Counted from the first letter of the stretch, positions 1 through 9,305 are shown. The stretch: DNA of 64,000 nucleotides from Caldisericia bacterium (GCA_017992475.1 JAGOOO010000001.1:180893-244892); one strand, 5' to 3'. Translations and numbers: made by a program. The notes: generated by a model not told the origin, from the letters alone.

Positions 1-2
1 CA

Positions 3-260
3 CTAAAGTTTTTTCTGATAGTTGTATGTTAGAACGGCAAGGCCGGTAAACAGCAACATGGTGCCAAAAAGCACCACAACCCATTGCTGGAGACCATTAT
101 ATTTCAGGAGCGGCTTGAGACTTGATGCAAGCCCTACTTTGTCTATTCTTGCGGCACTCTGCATGCCATCAACCAGCTCGAGCGTCATTATCGCAAGAAA
201 ACAGCCAAGTGCAATAAGAACAAGCAGCACCATTACTGCGGTTATTTTCTCTTGCTTCAT
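3..260 (-). CDS. Small two-helix membrane protein, last gene of the Rieske/cyt b-Flx operon in the window
   Basis: I do not recognise this 85-residue protein by family. It has two hydrophobic stretches, about residues 7-28 and 57-78, separated by a polar loop, and a basic C-terminus, so it should be a two-pass membrane protein. I chose the ATG at 258-260 because AAAGGAG lies six bases before it; an in-frame GTG at 279-281 lies before that ribosome site. It shares an ATGA overlap with the preceding gene, so it is translationally coupled to the cytochrome operon. A role as an accessory subunit of the membrane complex is inference from position only. The operon may continue past the left edge, since only two bases remain. 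Confidence 0.75.
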   Translation of the reverse strand: MKQEKITAVMVLLVLIALGCFLAIMTLELVDGMQSAARIDKVGLASSLKPLLKYNGLQQWVVVLFGTMLLFTGLAVLTYNYQKKL

Positions 261-514
261 TTTTTCTCCTTTGAGAGCCACTTGTCAAATAACTTTACTC
301 TTTTGACTACCTTTCCCCTATGGTCTTCTGAGGCGTACATTCCAAAAACCAGAAGAAACATCATGGCCAAAAAGATGAGGCCAAAAGCGACAAGCTGGAC
401 AAAACCGAATGGACCCAGTTCTCCCAACACCTTTGCTGTCTGGACGAGTTGTGCAAGCGAAAGCACGCCAACCAGCAGGGCCAGGATAAAAATCAGGGTC
501 CATTCATTTTTCAC
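257..514 (-). CDS. Small two-helix membrane protein following cytochrome b
   Basis: This is an 85-residue protein of unknown family. Two transmembrane segments are visible (about residues 6-25 and 38-60), followed by a charged, Lys/Arg-rich tail that is probably cytoplasmic. The start is GTG at 512-514, overlapping the TGA of the cytochrome b gene. It and the next gene are nearly equal in length and both have two helices, but I see no convincing sequence similarity between them. Small single- or double-helix subunits are common in cytochrome bc and b6f complexes, so a structural subunit role is plausible. No cofactor-binding residues are evident. Confidence 0.75.
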   Translation of the reverse strand: MKNEWTLIFILALLVGVLSLAQLVQTAKVLGELGPFGFVQLVAFGLIFLAMMFLLVFGMYASEDHRGKVVKRVKLFDKWLSKEKK

Positions 515-1983
515 AGACTTTTTACTCCAAGTGCAAGGGCCTTTTCAGCCTTCTTTTTTATAACCCTTCTCCTCCACACATATTCAAGGAAGAAGGCAAG
601 AGCAAACACAAACCCATTGAAGAGGAGTATAGTGTATATGTATATATTCCTGTCGGCATCCTTGAATGGTATCCAGTAAGACGCCAGAGAGCCTATTAGG
701 AAGAAGGTGAGGCCACCAATCGCAAGCGTTGTGTAGGCCGGCCTTCCGGAGGCATTTCGTTGCTCCCTCCTGTCAATCCACGGAAGGGCAACAAGGAACA
801 CGATAAATAACACCGTCAGCAATGGCCCAATGGCACCAGGCAAGAACTTGAGATAGAAATAAACAAACAGAAAGTACCAGTCTGGCAAGATGTGGTCGGG
901 TGTCTTGACTGTGTTTGGCGGTGGCTCACTGATTGCAGGCAAATACAATATTGCACCAATTATAACAATCGCCAATATGGCAAACATGACCCAGTTGAGT
1001 TTCGGGCGTTTTTTCCTCGACCTGATAAAATACAACTCTGCGGCGAGGAACATGGCGATTGGCAACAGGTAATGCAATATATTGAACCTTAGAATTGTCG
1101 TCTGGCCAACCTGGTGTGCACCAAGACCAATAAACTTGAGCGCGGCACCCAAGCCCAAAGGACCAATACCAGGCAGAAGATCAACAGTATCAAGCATCTG
1201 CGTTCCTACTGTTGTTGCCCAATAAGACCTCTGGTCAAACGGAAGAAGGTAACCGGTTACACCCGAGAATGTTGAAATGCAGACAACCAGCGTTGCAATT
1301 ATCCAGGTTAGTTCTCCTGGTTTTTTGAATTCACCATTGAAATACATCCTAAGCCAGCGAAGCATGAGCAACGCGATGAAGCAATATGCACCATATCTGT
1401 GTATTCCTCTTATCGTTCTGGTTACTGGATTGCCAGAAATGTCTGCAACAGATATGTACGCTTTTGATACAATGACTCCAAGGTCAGCAACAATTTCTTC
1501 CGGGGTTTTGCCTTCCATGGCCAGTATATCCTTGCGCTGGCTGGTTATCGTTGCCCACTTGGTATCAACAAGAGCCTTTTCTGCATCTGTTGTAAGGGCG
1601 GCCTTTTCCTCGTCGCGCTGGGTAATCTCTTCCTGCGTGAGGAGCTCGTCCTCGGTCATCTCGCCAGCATCGATTTTTACCCTGAATTCCTCTGCTTCCT
1701 TCATTGCCCCTTCAATCGTAAGTCCATGTCCATACATGACTTTTGAAGGATCAACTTTCTCAACAGGCGAGGTGTCAGGAACATAATAAAATGTCAGCAC
1801 AATGCCAACGACCACCTGAAGGATGAGGAGGATGTAGAGCATGCCACCAATCCAGTAGAATGGATTTGATTTTTTCTTTTTTGGTGTCTCTTCATCGAAG
1901 ATATTGACCTTGAGGCCTCTTATCTTCCACCATCTTGTCCACGATTTTGTCAAGCCGTCAAGCCAGTTTGCAAATTTGTCCAT
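511..1983 (-). CDS. Full-length cytochrome b with quinol-site PDWY motif but only one haem-ligand pair
   Basis: This is a 490-residue membrane protein of the cytochrome b family covering both the b6-like half and the subunit-IV-like half. Helix B has His195 and helix D has His304, the b-L haem ligands of the family. The positions 14 residues later, normally His ligands of haem b-H, are Arg209 and Tyr318. The GYLLP motif (244-248) and the quinol-oxidation motif PDWY (367-370, usually PEWY) are present. Between helices A and B sits an extra acidic, helical insert (about 72-188) that should lie on the outer face near the quinol site. It starts with ATG after TAGGAGG, ten bases after flxA. Related proteins are bc1/b6f cytochromes; loss of b-H would prevent a normal Q cycle within this subunit. 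Confidence 0.9.
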   Translation of the reverse strand: MDKFANWLDGLTKSWTRWWKIRGLKVNIFDEETPKKKKSNPFYWIGGMLYILLILQVVVGIVLTFYYVPDTSPVEKVDPSKVMYGHGLTIEGAMKEAEEFRVKIDAGEMTEDELLTQEEITQRDEEKAALTTDAEKALVDTKWATITSQRKDILAMEGKTPEEIVADLGVIVSKAYISVADISGNPVTRTIRGIHRYGAYCFIALLMLRWLRMYFNGEFKKPGELTWIIATLVVCISTFSGVTGYLLPFDQRSYWATTVGTQMLDTVDLLPGIGPLGLGAALKFIGLGAHQVGQTTILRFNILHYLLPIAMFLAAELYFIRSRKKRPKLNWVMFAILAIVIIGAILYLPAISEPPPNTVKTPDHILPDWYFLFVYFYLKFLPGAIGPLLTVLFIVFLVALPWIDRREQRNASGRPAYTTLAIGGLTFFLIGSLASYWIPFKDADRNIYIYTILLFNGFVFALAFFLEYVWRRRVIKKKAEKALALGVKSL

Positions 1984-1992
1984 TCTGGCCTC

Positions 1993-2838
1993 CTAAAAAG
2001 CCGCCGGCATTGCGGCGATCTGGGCTGATGTGAACACCGGGCCGTCCTGGCAGACGTAGTTGTGTCCAACATTGCATCTTCCACATTTTCCGCAACCGCA
2101 ATTCATTCTGGCCTCAAGAGAAGCAAAAATCTTGTCTTTTGGGAACCCTATCTTGTCCAGACCAATGAGGGTGAACTTAATCATCACTGGTGGCCCTGAT
2201 ATTACAACTGCAGTGTTCTTGAAACCTGGGTCAATTTCAAACAGCAATTTTGACCTATTCTTGAAATTTGGATCATAATACTGCCCGACAACACCAACAT
2301 CTTCTTTCCATGTGCTGTCACCTTTGTCGCATGATCTCTTTACCTCAACATCTTTTACTTTTGCCCATTCAAAAATCTTGTTTTTAAAGACTTGATCGGC
2401 GGGTGTTTTCGCACCATAGAGTATCTCTATCTTGCCGTAGTCAGACCTTTTGTCGAGGGAATAGGTGAGCATGTTGCTGATGGCAGAGAAGCCAACGCCA
2501 CCGGCCATATAGCTGATGTTCATTCCCTTAAGTGCGTCCTTCGGGAAGCCATTTCCATAAGGGCCCCTCAAAGTGACCCTGTCGCCAACTTTCATTCCGT
2601 GGAGCTTCTCGGTCACTGCGCCAACTTTCATGATGGTCAGCTCAAGGTGTTCCCTCTTTGTTGGAGTGTTGCCAATGGATATCGAGCAGTCGCCAACACC
2701 TGGAATTCCAATTATGCAAAACTGGCCAGGGTTATAGTCAAAATTCCCGCCATCCCTTTTGATGTAGAAAGTTTTGATATTTGGCGTTTCCTGCTCGATT
2801 TTTTCAATTGTGGCCATCTCTGGCAGATACGGGTTCAT
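1993..2838 (-). CDS. flxA: FlxA-like NAD(P)H-oxidising FAD/2Fe-2S protein
   Basis: This is a 281-residue flavoprotein of the ferredoxin-NADP reductase superfamily, close to sulfhydrogenase gamma, AsrB and FlxA. The N-terminal barrel binds FAD (CSIS at 51-54), the Rossmann half binds NAD(P) (AGGVG at 112-116; SGPP at 214-217), and the C-terminal Cys cluster (247, 249, 252, 255, 263, ending in CQDGPVF) binds a 2Fe-2S centre. In known Flx modules this subunit takes hydride from NADH and sends single electrons to the iron-sulfur partners; that role is inferred here. The gene overlaps the flxB stop; GTG at 2841 is an alternative start one codon earlier. The symbol is by homology and context. Confidence 0.88.
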   Translation of the reverse strand: MNPYLPEMATIEKIEQETPNIKTFYIKRDGGNFDYNPGQFCIIGIPGVGDCSISIGNTPTKREHLELTIMKVGAVTEKLHGMKVGDRVTLRGPYGNGFPKDALKGMNISYMAGGVGFSAISNMLTYSLDKRSDYGKIEILYGAKTPADQVFKNKIFEWAKVKDVEVKRSCDKGDSTWKEDVGVVGQYYDPNFKNRSKLLFEIDPGFKNTAVVISGPPVMIKFTLIGLDKIGFPKDKIFASLEARMNCGCGKCGRCNVGHNYVCQDGPVFTSAQIAAMPAAF

Positions 2839-3863
2839 CACAGCGCACCTCCCAGGGTCTTTAGTGTTTCTGAAAGCGAGATTCCTGCTGGACAGAGGTC
2901 AGAACACCTTCCGCATCCAGTGCAGGCAATTTCTCCGTAGAGTGTCATGTGGTACTGGTACTTGTCCAGAATTTTGTTTCTGTAGCGCGCGGCAACATCG
3001 GGCCTTGGGTTGTGGCCAGAGGCCTCAAGCGAATAGACCGTGAAATGGCAAGAATCCCAACACTTGTCTTTGTTGCAGGAAGTAGCACCAGTTTTGCGGT
3101 CTCTCATTTCGAAGCAGTGGCAAGTTGGGCAGAAGAACGTGCACACGCCGCAGGAGATGCAACCCTGGCTCACCTTTTGCCAAATCGGGGATTCATAGAG
3201 TTTCATGTACTGGCCAGCTTTTGAGGTGTCCAGTTTGAAAATCATCATCGACTCGCAGGCCTTTTTGACTTTTTCCTGGGTCGCTTTGGCATCTCCACCA
3301 TCTTCAAATACGGATTTGTTGGCCTCTATAAAAGATTTTCCCTTTTCAGTTGAAACAATGACCTGATAGGAATCACCTTCCGGAACCAGGAGAATGTCGG
3401 AGCCAGCTTCAGAGGCGGGGTGGATTCCAAGCGACGAGCAGGCACATGTTGAGAGCGGTTTTTCACAGGCAATCGCAATGATGAGAGTTTTGTCCCTTTT
3501 GTCTTTCCAGTATGGGTCTTCAAACGGCTGTTTGCCACCATCCTTGCGGTCCCTTGCAAGGAAGAAATTGTCCAGTATCTGGATGCCCCTGGCATCACAT
3601 GGCCTGACCCCGAAAAGGATGGCCGGTTTTGAGGTATCTGCCTGATGAACCTTGTCGTCTTCTACTTTGTATATCAGTTCGGTTTGTGGAAAGATCACTT
3701 CTTTGGCTGGTGTTGCAGTCCTTATAGTTTTGAGGTCAATCGATTTTATATCTTCAATCCTCTTGAAGTTTGTGACCGCACCGTTTTTTTGTGGGGCATA
3801 AGCAACATGGGTCTTTCTCGATTCATCAATCAGGGAGAGCATTTTTTCTTTTTTGATTTTCAT
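2838..3863 (-). CDS. flxB: FlxB-like (AsrA/HydB family) 4Fe-4S protein
   Basis: This is a 341-residue soluble iron-sulfur protein of the sulfhydrogenase beta/AsrA/FlxB group. Two 4Fe-4S motifs are visible in the C-terminal third: Cys235, 238, 241, 245 (CISCGVCTFFC) and Cys314, 317, 320, 324 (CTGCGRCSDLC). The N-terminal 210 residues carry the family's GVRPCDARGI segment (85-94) and a Cys group (133, 140, 142). It should shuttle electrons between FlxA and the FlxC/FlxD side. I took the ATG at 3861-3863 because GGGGAGG lies five bases upstream and the ATG overlaps the flxC stop as ATGA; a GTG two codons earlier is less likely. Confidence 0.87.
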   Translation of the reverse strand: MKIKKEKMLSLIDESRKTHVAYAPQKNGAVTNFKRIEDIKSIDLKTIRTATPAKEVIFPQTELIYKVEDDKVHQADTSKPAILFGVRPCDARGIQILDNFFLARDRKDGGKQPFEDPYWKDKRDKTLIIAIACEKPLSTCACSSLGIHPASEAGSDILLVPEGDSYQVIVSTEKGKSFIEANKSVFEDGGDAKATQEKVKKACESMMIFKLDTSKAGQYMKLYESPIWQKVSQGCISCGVCTFFCPTCHCFEMRDRKTGATSCNKDKCWDSCHFTVYSLEASGHNPRPDVAARYRNKILDKYQYHMTLYGEIACTGCGRCSDLCPAGISLSETLKTLGGAL

Positions 3864-4855
3864 GCCCACCTCCCCAACACTTCTTCAACTTTATAAAGGG
3901 CCAGCGGTGTTTTTGCCTTGTCGCTGATTCCAGGTTCAAAGTCCCAAGTTGTTTTTGTCATATAGCCAATCTGTTCTGTTATTAGATTGAGCGGGATATT
4001 CTCAGGGCAGGCCCTTGCACATTCACCACAATTTGTGCATCTGTCAGAAAGGTGGAAATAATGGATGAAATGGTATGTCAAGATTGAGGCAAGAGAGGTT
4101 CCCTTCTGGAGATATGGTTCGGGTAACTTTGGATGGTCCATGATGCAGTTGGTATTGCAGTAACAACCCGGACAGGCATCCCTGCAAGCAAAGCACATCG
4201 TGCACCTTGAAAGCTGGGAAATAATGTATGCTCTGCGCTCCTCAAAAGGCTTCTGGAGATAAGATTCCATCCACTTTTCCCAGTTCTTGGTAGGTTTTTT
4301 CGGCATGTCATCGGGTAGCAGTTCGTCAACCTCGAGTGCTGATGTATACGGGCAGCGAAGGCACCTTGGGTCATAGTAATCTGATTTCACCAGATCGACT
4401 TTCTTGCCATCGAGCATTTCTACATGCAATGTTGTTCCGTCATCAGTAATATTTTTGATGTCAGAATCAAGGCCTGACCTGACAAGATCAATATCAATGG
4501 TGCCGGGGCACTTTACGCCAATAACCCAGAGATTGTCTCTATCGACTTTGTTTTCTGCAACGTTGGCCAGAAGGTTCCTAGAATCACAGCCTTTGACCAT
4601 GACACCGAACTTCTGCCCCTTTTTAAGCTCAGGGACATAAAAGGTTTTCCCACCAAGGAGTCTCGAAAGATTCTCTCTTGAGAAGGAGTTGAAAATCAGA
4701 AGGTCTGCTTCTTCATGGGTAGTAGCGACAAATGCTCTGGTTTTTCCAGGCATATCAGCGACTTCCCTCCAGCCGAGGAAACCAGCAATTTTCCCTGACT
4801 TTATGGCTTCTTTTACAATATTCCTGAAATAGGCGAGGGTTTTTTCTGTCATCAT
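3860..4855 (-). CDS. flxC: FlxC-like (F420-hydrogenase/formate dehydrogenase beta related) 4Fe-4S protein
   Basis: This is a 331-residue soluble protein. The N-terminal part contains the FrhB/FdhB-like segment GVMVKGCDSRN (84-94). Two 4Fe-4S sets follow: Cys218, 221, 224, 228 with extra Cys231, 233 and 237, and Cys273, 276, 279, 283 (CTNCGECARAC). This matches the third subunit of Flx-type modules, which relays electrons between the NADH-oxidising FlxA/B pair and FlxD. The start is ATG with a second ATG directly after; it overlaps the flxD stop. The extra CxCxxxC after the first motif could ligate an additional or unusual cluster. F420 use cannot be judged from the sequence alone. Confidence 0.83.
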   Translation of the reverse strand: MMTEKTLAYFRNIVKEAIKSGKIAGFLGWREVADMPGKTRAFVATTHEEADLLIFNSFSRENLSRLLGGKTFYVPELKKGQKFGVMVKGCDSRNLLANVAENKVDRDNLWVIGVKCPGTIDIDLVRSGLDSDIKNITDDGTTLHVEMLDGKKVDLVKSDYYDPRCLRCPYTSALEVDELLPDDMPKKPTKNWEKWMESYLQKPFEERRAYIISQLSRCTMCFACRDACPGCYCNTNCIMDHPKLPEPYLQKGTSLASILTYHFIHYFHLSDRCTNCGECARACPENIPLNLITEQIGYMTKTTWDFEPGISDKAKTPLALYKVEEVLGRWA

Positions 4856-5259
4856 GCTTCCACCCCCATGCTGTCGAGTTTGCGCTTCATTGCAGAAATT
4901 TCTCTTGTCAAAACACCGTAATCAAGAGGATCTTTTTGAATATAGGAGAGCCTCTCTGGGTCAACACCGAGAGCCTCTGCAACTGACTGTGCTGCAAAAA
5001 TCCTGCGCTTTGCGAACATGTTTCCATCAAAATTGTGGCAATCGTTGAGAGGGCAACCATAGATGATGATTGCTCCAACACCTTCCACAAGGGCCTTGAA
5101 GGCAACAACAGGATTGAGTCTGCCTGTGCAGGAAAGCTTTACAAAGCCAACTTCAGGAAATTTGTCTTTGTGGTTTTCAAGGTCTTTGCCTTTCAGAGCC
5201 GATTCACAATGGAAAACTATTATTTTTCTTTTGATCGGGAGATCTTCTATTGAAGGCAT
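4852..5259 (-). CDS. flxD: FlxD/MvhD-type 2Fe-2S electron-transfer protein
   Basis: This is a 135-residue MvhD/FlxD family protein. Conserved features include SCTGRLNP (43-50) and GCPLNDCHNFDGN (68-80), with Cys18, 44, 69 and 74 as likely cluster ligands. The first family motif usually has an extra Cys pair; here only FHCES remains. In methanogens MvhD links hydrogenase to HdrA, and in Flx modules FlxD links FlxABC to HdrA. No hdrA is present here; the upstream partner is a cytochrome b carrying a ferredoxin domain, so FlxD may dock on that domain (inference). GAGGAGG about ten bases before the ATG sits inside the upstream gene, which it overlaps by 13 bases. Confidence 0.88.
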   Translation of the reverse strand: MPSIEDLPIKRKIIVFHCESALKGKDLENHKDKFPEVGFVKLSCTGRLNPVVAFKALVEGVGAIIIYGCPLNDCHNFDGNMFAKRRIFAAQSVAEALGVDPERLSYIQKDPLDYGVLTREISAMKRKLDSMGVEA

Positions 5260-6311
5260 AGGCCTTTTACCTCCTCGAGTATGACTTTGTTCTCGAAACC
5301 TTCTAAGTCAATGACCTGCGGTAAACAGCCAGCAACACAGATTCCACAAGCCTGGCATTTTTTTCTTACAACAAAAGCAACATCTTTTGTCTTGTTCCTG
5401 GATACATTGAATTTCTTTTGTGTTATCGCGTTCTTTGGGCAAAGCGTGATGCAGGTAAAGCACCCAGAACAACGGACAGGATCAACAACAGCGGCTGTTT
5501 TAATCTTCCTGCCAAAGAATGGCAACGCAATCAGAACTGCGATGAGGAACCCCCAGGCACTTGCTGCAATGGTGGGACTGCCGAGTCGTATAGTGAACAG
5601 CCCTATCCAGTCGAAAACATATTTTCCAGCCTTGAGATCTGTTTTGCCAGCGATTGGGAACAAGCCAACAATCACGGCAAGAACTCCAAGGAAAATCAAT
5701 GAGAGGGCAAATGTTGGGATAACTGGCGGTCTGGAAATCCTGGCAAAATGCCATACAAGAAGAGCGAAAACAAGGATTGGAGCTCCAATATGAAATGCCC
5801 TGTAAATGACAAGCAGGGCAACCTCCGTTATCTGGCCTCTTCCAAAAAATTTGAGTATTTCAGATGCTCTTCCATCCATCGGAAGAATGTAGCCTGTTAT
5901 GGTTATAAGTACTGTGAACACCAGCAATGCAACGCCGACAAACCATCCAACCGATCTGGTGCTTGTATGCCTCTGGGCAAAAAGTTTTCTGAGCATGTGT
6001 GCTGCAGCAAAGAGAATCATTGCATCAGCGGCATACCTATGGAGCGTCCTTATGAAAAGGCCATATGGTATTTTGTCCGACATGATATACATGATCGACT
6101 TTTGGGCCTGGTCCAGAGACGGCATATAGAAGAAACTCAGGACAAAACCTGTCAATATCTGGATGAACAGCAAAAGGAAGGTTATAGAGCCAAGGCTGTT
6201 GAGAATGTTGATCGATTCAAAACCTGCCTTTAGGACATCAAAAATTCCCAATGTCCCATTTATGAGAAAATTCAACGGCTTAAAAGGGCTATAGGATTTG
6301 CTTGGGCTCAT
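5247..6311 (-). CDS. b6-like cytochrome b fused to a 2x[4Fe-4S] ferredoxin
   Basis: This 354-residue fusion starts with a b6-type cytochrome b. Helix B has His91 and His105 and helix D has His174 and His188, so both bis-His haem sites are intact; GYILP is at 140-144. Two further hydrophobic helices (about 200-221 and 248-267) follow in place of the usual subunit IV, with no PEWY-type motif. A cytoplasmic bacterial ferredoxin domain closes the protein: Cys281, 284, 287, 291 and Cys319, 322, 325, 329. The ATG at 6309-6311 follows AAGGTG and lies two bases after the Rieske stop. The ferredoxin arm on the side of haem b-H offers a direct wire to FlxD/FlxC (inference). Confidence 0.9.
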   Translation of the reverse strand: MSPSKSYSPFKPLNFLINGTLGIFDVLKAGFESINILNSLGSITFLLLFIQILTGFVLSFFYMPSLDQAQKSIMYIMSDKIPYGLFIRTLHRYAADAMILFAAAHMLRKLFAQRHTSTRSVGWFVGVALLVFTVLITITGYILPMDGRASEILKFFGRGQITEVALLVIYRAFHIGAPILVFALLVWHFARISRPPVIPTFALSLIFLGVLAVIVGLFPIAGKTDLKAGKYVFDWIGLFTIRLGSPTIAASAWGFLIAVLIALPFFGRKIKTAAVVDPVRCSGCFTCITLCPKNAITQKKFNVSRNKTKDVAFVVRKKCQACGICVAGCLPQVIDLEGFENKVILEEVKGLCLQ

Positions 6312-6313
6312 AG

Positions 6314-6871
6314 TCACACCTTTTCCACTGTTATTGCACCAGAACCTTGATCCCATTCCACTTTCCAGGGTTTAAGGGCTGATGGAGGCGGGCCTGCAAT
6401 GACATTTGCGGTCACTGGGTCAAAGAAACCGTCATGACAACGACAGTGCCAGTTGTTCGAAACCGAGTCCCAGTAAATAACGCATGCAAGATGGGTACAT
6501 TTTGCATCCCAGGCGTGGAGTTTACCTTCCTTGTCCTTGATCAATATTCCTGGATTGCTGATCTTTACTGGTTTAGTTGGAATCGAAGTGTCGATAGTGA
6601 CAATTTCAAATGAATAGCCAAGCATTTCTTTCATCGAGTTGTAGTTAGCTTCAACATCCGCAAAGCTTGTCCCGCCACCGGCAAGCATTGGTTCTCTCAT
6701 ACTCGAGAGAACAACCCTCGCTACAGATGGTGGTGGAATTGCCAGACCAAGTTTACCAAAAGGCTTCAATAACCTTAGTACTGGTGAAATCGCCCCTGCG
6801 AGCAAGCCCAGGAGCGGCAAGCCTAGAAGGACCTTGAGCAATTCTCGTCTTGTAACCTCTTTTTGACTCAC
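6314..6871 (-). CDS. Rieske 2Fe-2S protein with Tat signal, first gene of the operon
   Basis: This is a 185-residue Rieske subunit. The N-terminus has a twin-arginine motif (TRRELLK, 7-13) followed by a hydrophobic anchor, typical of Tat-exported Rieske proteins. Cluster box 1 is CTHLAC (Cys125, His127, Cys130) and box 2 is CRCHDG (Cys143, Cys145, His146). Box 2 lacks the usual CHGS Ser and the following Tyr, a feature linked to lower redox potential in this family. A GPPP segment follows at 160-163. I chose GTG at 6869-6871 because GGAGGAC sits just upstream; an ATG nine codons earlier has no ribosome site. The protein should accept electrons from quinol at the outer face; no cytochrome c partner is seen in the window. 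Confidence 0.9.
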   Translation of the reverse strand: MSQKEVTRRELLKVLLGLPLLGLLAGAISPVLRLLKPFGKLGLAIPPPSVARVVLSSMREPMLAGGGTSFADVEANYNSMKEMLGYSFEIVTIDTSIPTKPVKISNPGILIKDKEGKLHAWDAKCTHLACVIYWDSVSNNWHCRCHDGFFDPVTANVIAGPPPSALKPWKVEWDQGSGAITVEKV

Positions 6872-7191
6872 GCTGTCCTCCGAATTGAGAATTTGCATAG
6901 ACTCAAAGTTAATACGACAATTTGTTTAAGTCAAATTAGAGTTTATTTAACGATGCATTCAAAACAACACTGGTTTTTTGATGACTTCATAATTAAAGGT
7001 TAAAAAATTCGGTTAAGAAAGGTTTTTCCAAATAATTTGTCAACAACAAAGAAAACCAACTTCCAATACATTTTTTTGGACTACCCTAAAATATAAAAAG
7101 AGAACTATATTTTTATGCAAAGAATGAAATCCTGTTAAATACCACATTTAATTGTGGGGATAAGGAATGAATTCAGGTTTGAGAAAAATAA
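6872..7191 (-). promoter_or_regulatory. AT-rich intergenic region with candidate promoter for the Rieske operon
   Basis: There are about 320 bases without a gene between the Rieske gene and the groEL terminator. On the minus strand TTGACT (6929-6934) and TAACTT (6906-6911) are 17 bases apart and would give a leader of about 28 bases that includes the GGAGGAC ribosome site. A perfect TTGACA at 7038-7043 also exists but has no good -10 box at the right distance. No riboswitch-like or tRNA-like fold was recognised. Confidence 0.35.
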
Positions 7192-7222
7192 AAAACCGGG
7201 GACTTTTTTGGCCCCCGGTTTT
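7192..7222 (-). terminator. Intrinsic terminator after groEL
   Basis: A ten-base-pair stem (AAAACCGGGG with CCCCGGTTTT) closes an 11-base loop, 20 bases after the groEL stop on the minus strand. The transcript side continues into a T-rich run. Confidence 0.9.
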
Positions 7223-7242
7223 CTGTTCCAAACTTGTCAAAA

Positions 7243-9166
<1,924 letters not shown>

Positions 9167-9187
9167 GCTATCCTCCTTGCATATTTT

Positions 9188-9214
9188 TTAGCAGTCTTAT
9201 GACATAACTGCTAA
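9188..9214 (-). promoter_or_regulatory. CIRCE-like HrcA operator
   Basis: TTAGCAGTC, nine bases, then AACTGCTAA forms a 27-base inverted repeat with exactly the 9-9-9 layout of CIRCE (consensus TTAGCACTC-N9-GAGTGCTAA). The half-sites differ from consensus at the centre (AGT/ACT instead of CACTC/GAGTG). It lies between the groES -10 box and the groES start, as expected for HrcA repression. Confidence 0.85.
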
Positions 9215-9224
9215 CCAAGGACAT

Positions 9225-9253
9225 TTTATATCAATGTCCCAAAGTTTTGTCAA
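9225..9253 (-). promoter_or_regulatory. Sigma70-type promoter of groESL
   Basis: On the minus strand TTGACA (9248-9253) and TATAAA (9225-9230) are separated by 17 bases. The transcription start would fall at or just before the CIRCE-like repeat. Confidence 0.85.
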
Positions 9254-9289
9254 GTGCCAAAGGTTTCGCTTTCGCTTAATCTAAACAAC

Positions 9290-9305
9290 ATACCAATGGT
9301 ATTGG
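9290..9305. promoter_or_regulatory. Nested palindrome between groES and yitT
   Basis: ATACCAATGGTAT (9290-9302) and CCAATGGTATTGG (9293-9305) are two overlapping perfect palindromes in the divergent region. They could be a repressor site for yitT, about 65 bases upstream of its promoter. No regulator is identified. Confidence 0.3.

Noticed and set aside
1111..1116. His290 of the 490-residue cytochrome b as replacement haem ligand, being 14 residues before His304
   Set aside because: It lies in the loop before helix D (GAHQVGQ), before the RFxxxH motif, not within a helix; it does not occupy a family ligand position.
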